Positions 5,020 through 5,042 of a stretch of 5,042 bases of DNA are shown here, piece after piece (positions within the stretch are counted from its first letter, which is position 1; every line of letters starts with the position of its first letter). Origin of the DNA: Desulfatitalea sp. (GTDB lineage: Bacteria > Desulfobacterota > Desulfobacteria > Desulfobacterales > Desulfosarcinaceae). The notes under the pieces are model-generated. The model did no database searches and was not told where the DNA came from. It saw only the letters and a list, made by a program, of their open reading frames with translations. Made by a program: the position numbers and the translations under genes. The DNA is taken from assembly GCA_013041835.1 (NCBI GenBank), contig JABDRH010000678.1:1-5042 (forward strand). The letters run 5' to 3'.

Positions 5020-5042
5020 ATGGCCGATAAGGGACCCGATCC
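5020..5042 (+). CDS. Probable start of a further gene, truncated by window end
   Basis: ATG at 5020 opens a frame (MADKGPD...) that runs to the end of the window. A possible ribosome binding site AAGGG (5007-5011) lies 8 nt upstream. Only seven full codons are visible, so no product can be named. The 133-nt gap from the second hsp20 gene, filled by a foldable leader, suggests separate control rather than membership of the hsp20 operon. Confidence 0.4.

Overview
The window looks like chromosomal DNA of a Gram-negative bacterium. Two adjacent genes encode proteins with lipoprotein signal peptides, which suits a cell with an outer membrane. Codon use is GC-leaning, and the glutamate dehydrogenase tail and the paired Hsp20 genes would fit a deltaproteobacterium (Desulfobacterota). 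That placement is an inference from general resemblance, not a database match.

Layout, left to right. (1) Positions 1-473, plus strand: the C-terminal third of a hexameric-type, NADP-type glutamate dehydrogenase, cut by the window edge. (2) Positions 477-3634, minus strand: a two-gene operon. The upstream gene is a large multidomain subtilisin-family (S8) lipoprotein protease of 878 aa. The downstream gene is a small lipoprotein of 174 aa with a PrcB C-terminal-like domain. The two overlap by 4 bp (GTGA), so they are probably translationally coupled. This operon converges on gdhA with only 3 bp between the stop codons, and hairpins sit at the junction. (3) Positions 3635-3985: a divergent intergenic region with a good sigma70-like promoter candidate for the protease operon, repeats around its predicted start site, an AT-rich tract, and weaker promoter candidates for the genes on the right. 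(4) Positions 3986-4886, plus strand: two tandem small heat-shock proteins (Hsp20/alpha-crystallin family), each with a strong Shine-Dalgarno site. (5) Positions 4887-5019: a non-coding stretch that can fold into a closed multibranch RNA followed by a second hairpin, just before a probable new gene starting at 5020 that the window cuts off.

The most interesting part is the protease/PrcB-like pair. In Treponema denticola, PrcB is a lipoprotein partner of the surface subtilisin-like protease dentilisin (PrtP). Here a PrcB-type lipoprotein is coupled to an S8 lipoprotein protease of different architecture, which suggests a compact surface or periplasmic protease complex. The second item of interest is the structured leader at 4896-5003, a possible riboswitch or other cis-regulatory RNA for the truncated gene. 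No mobile element, CRISPR array, tRNA or rRNA was seen.
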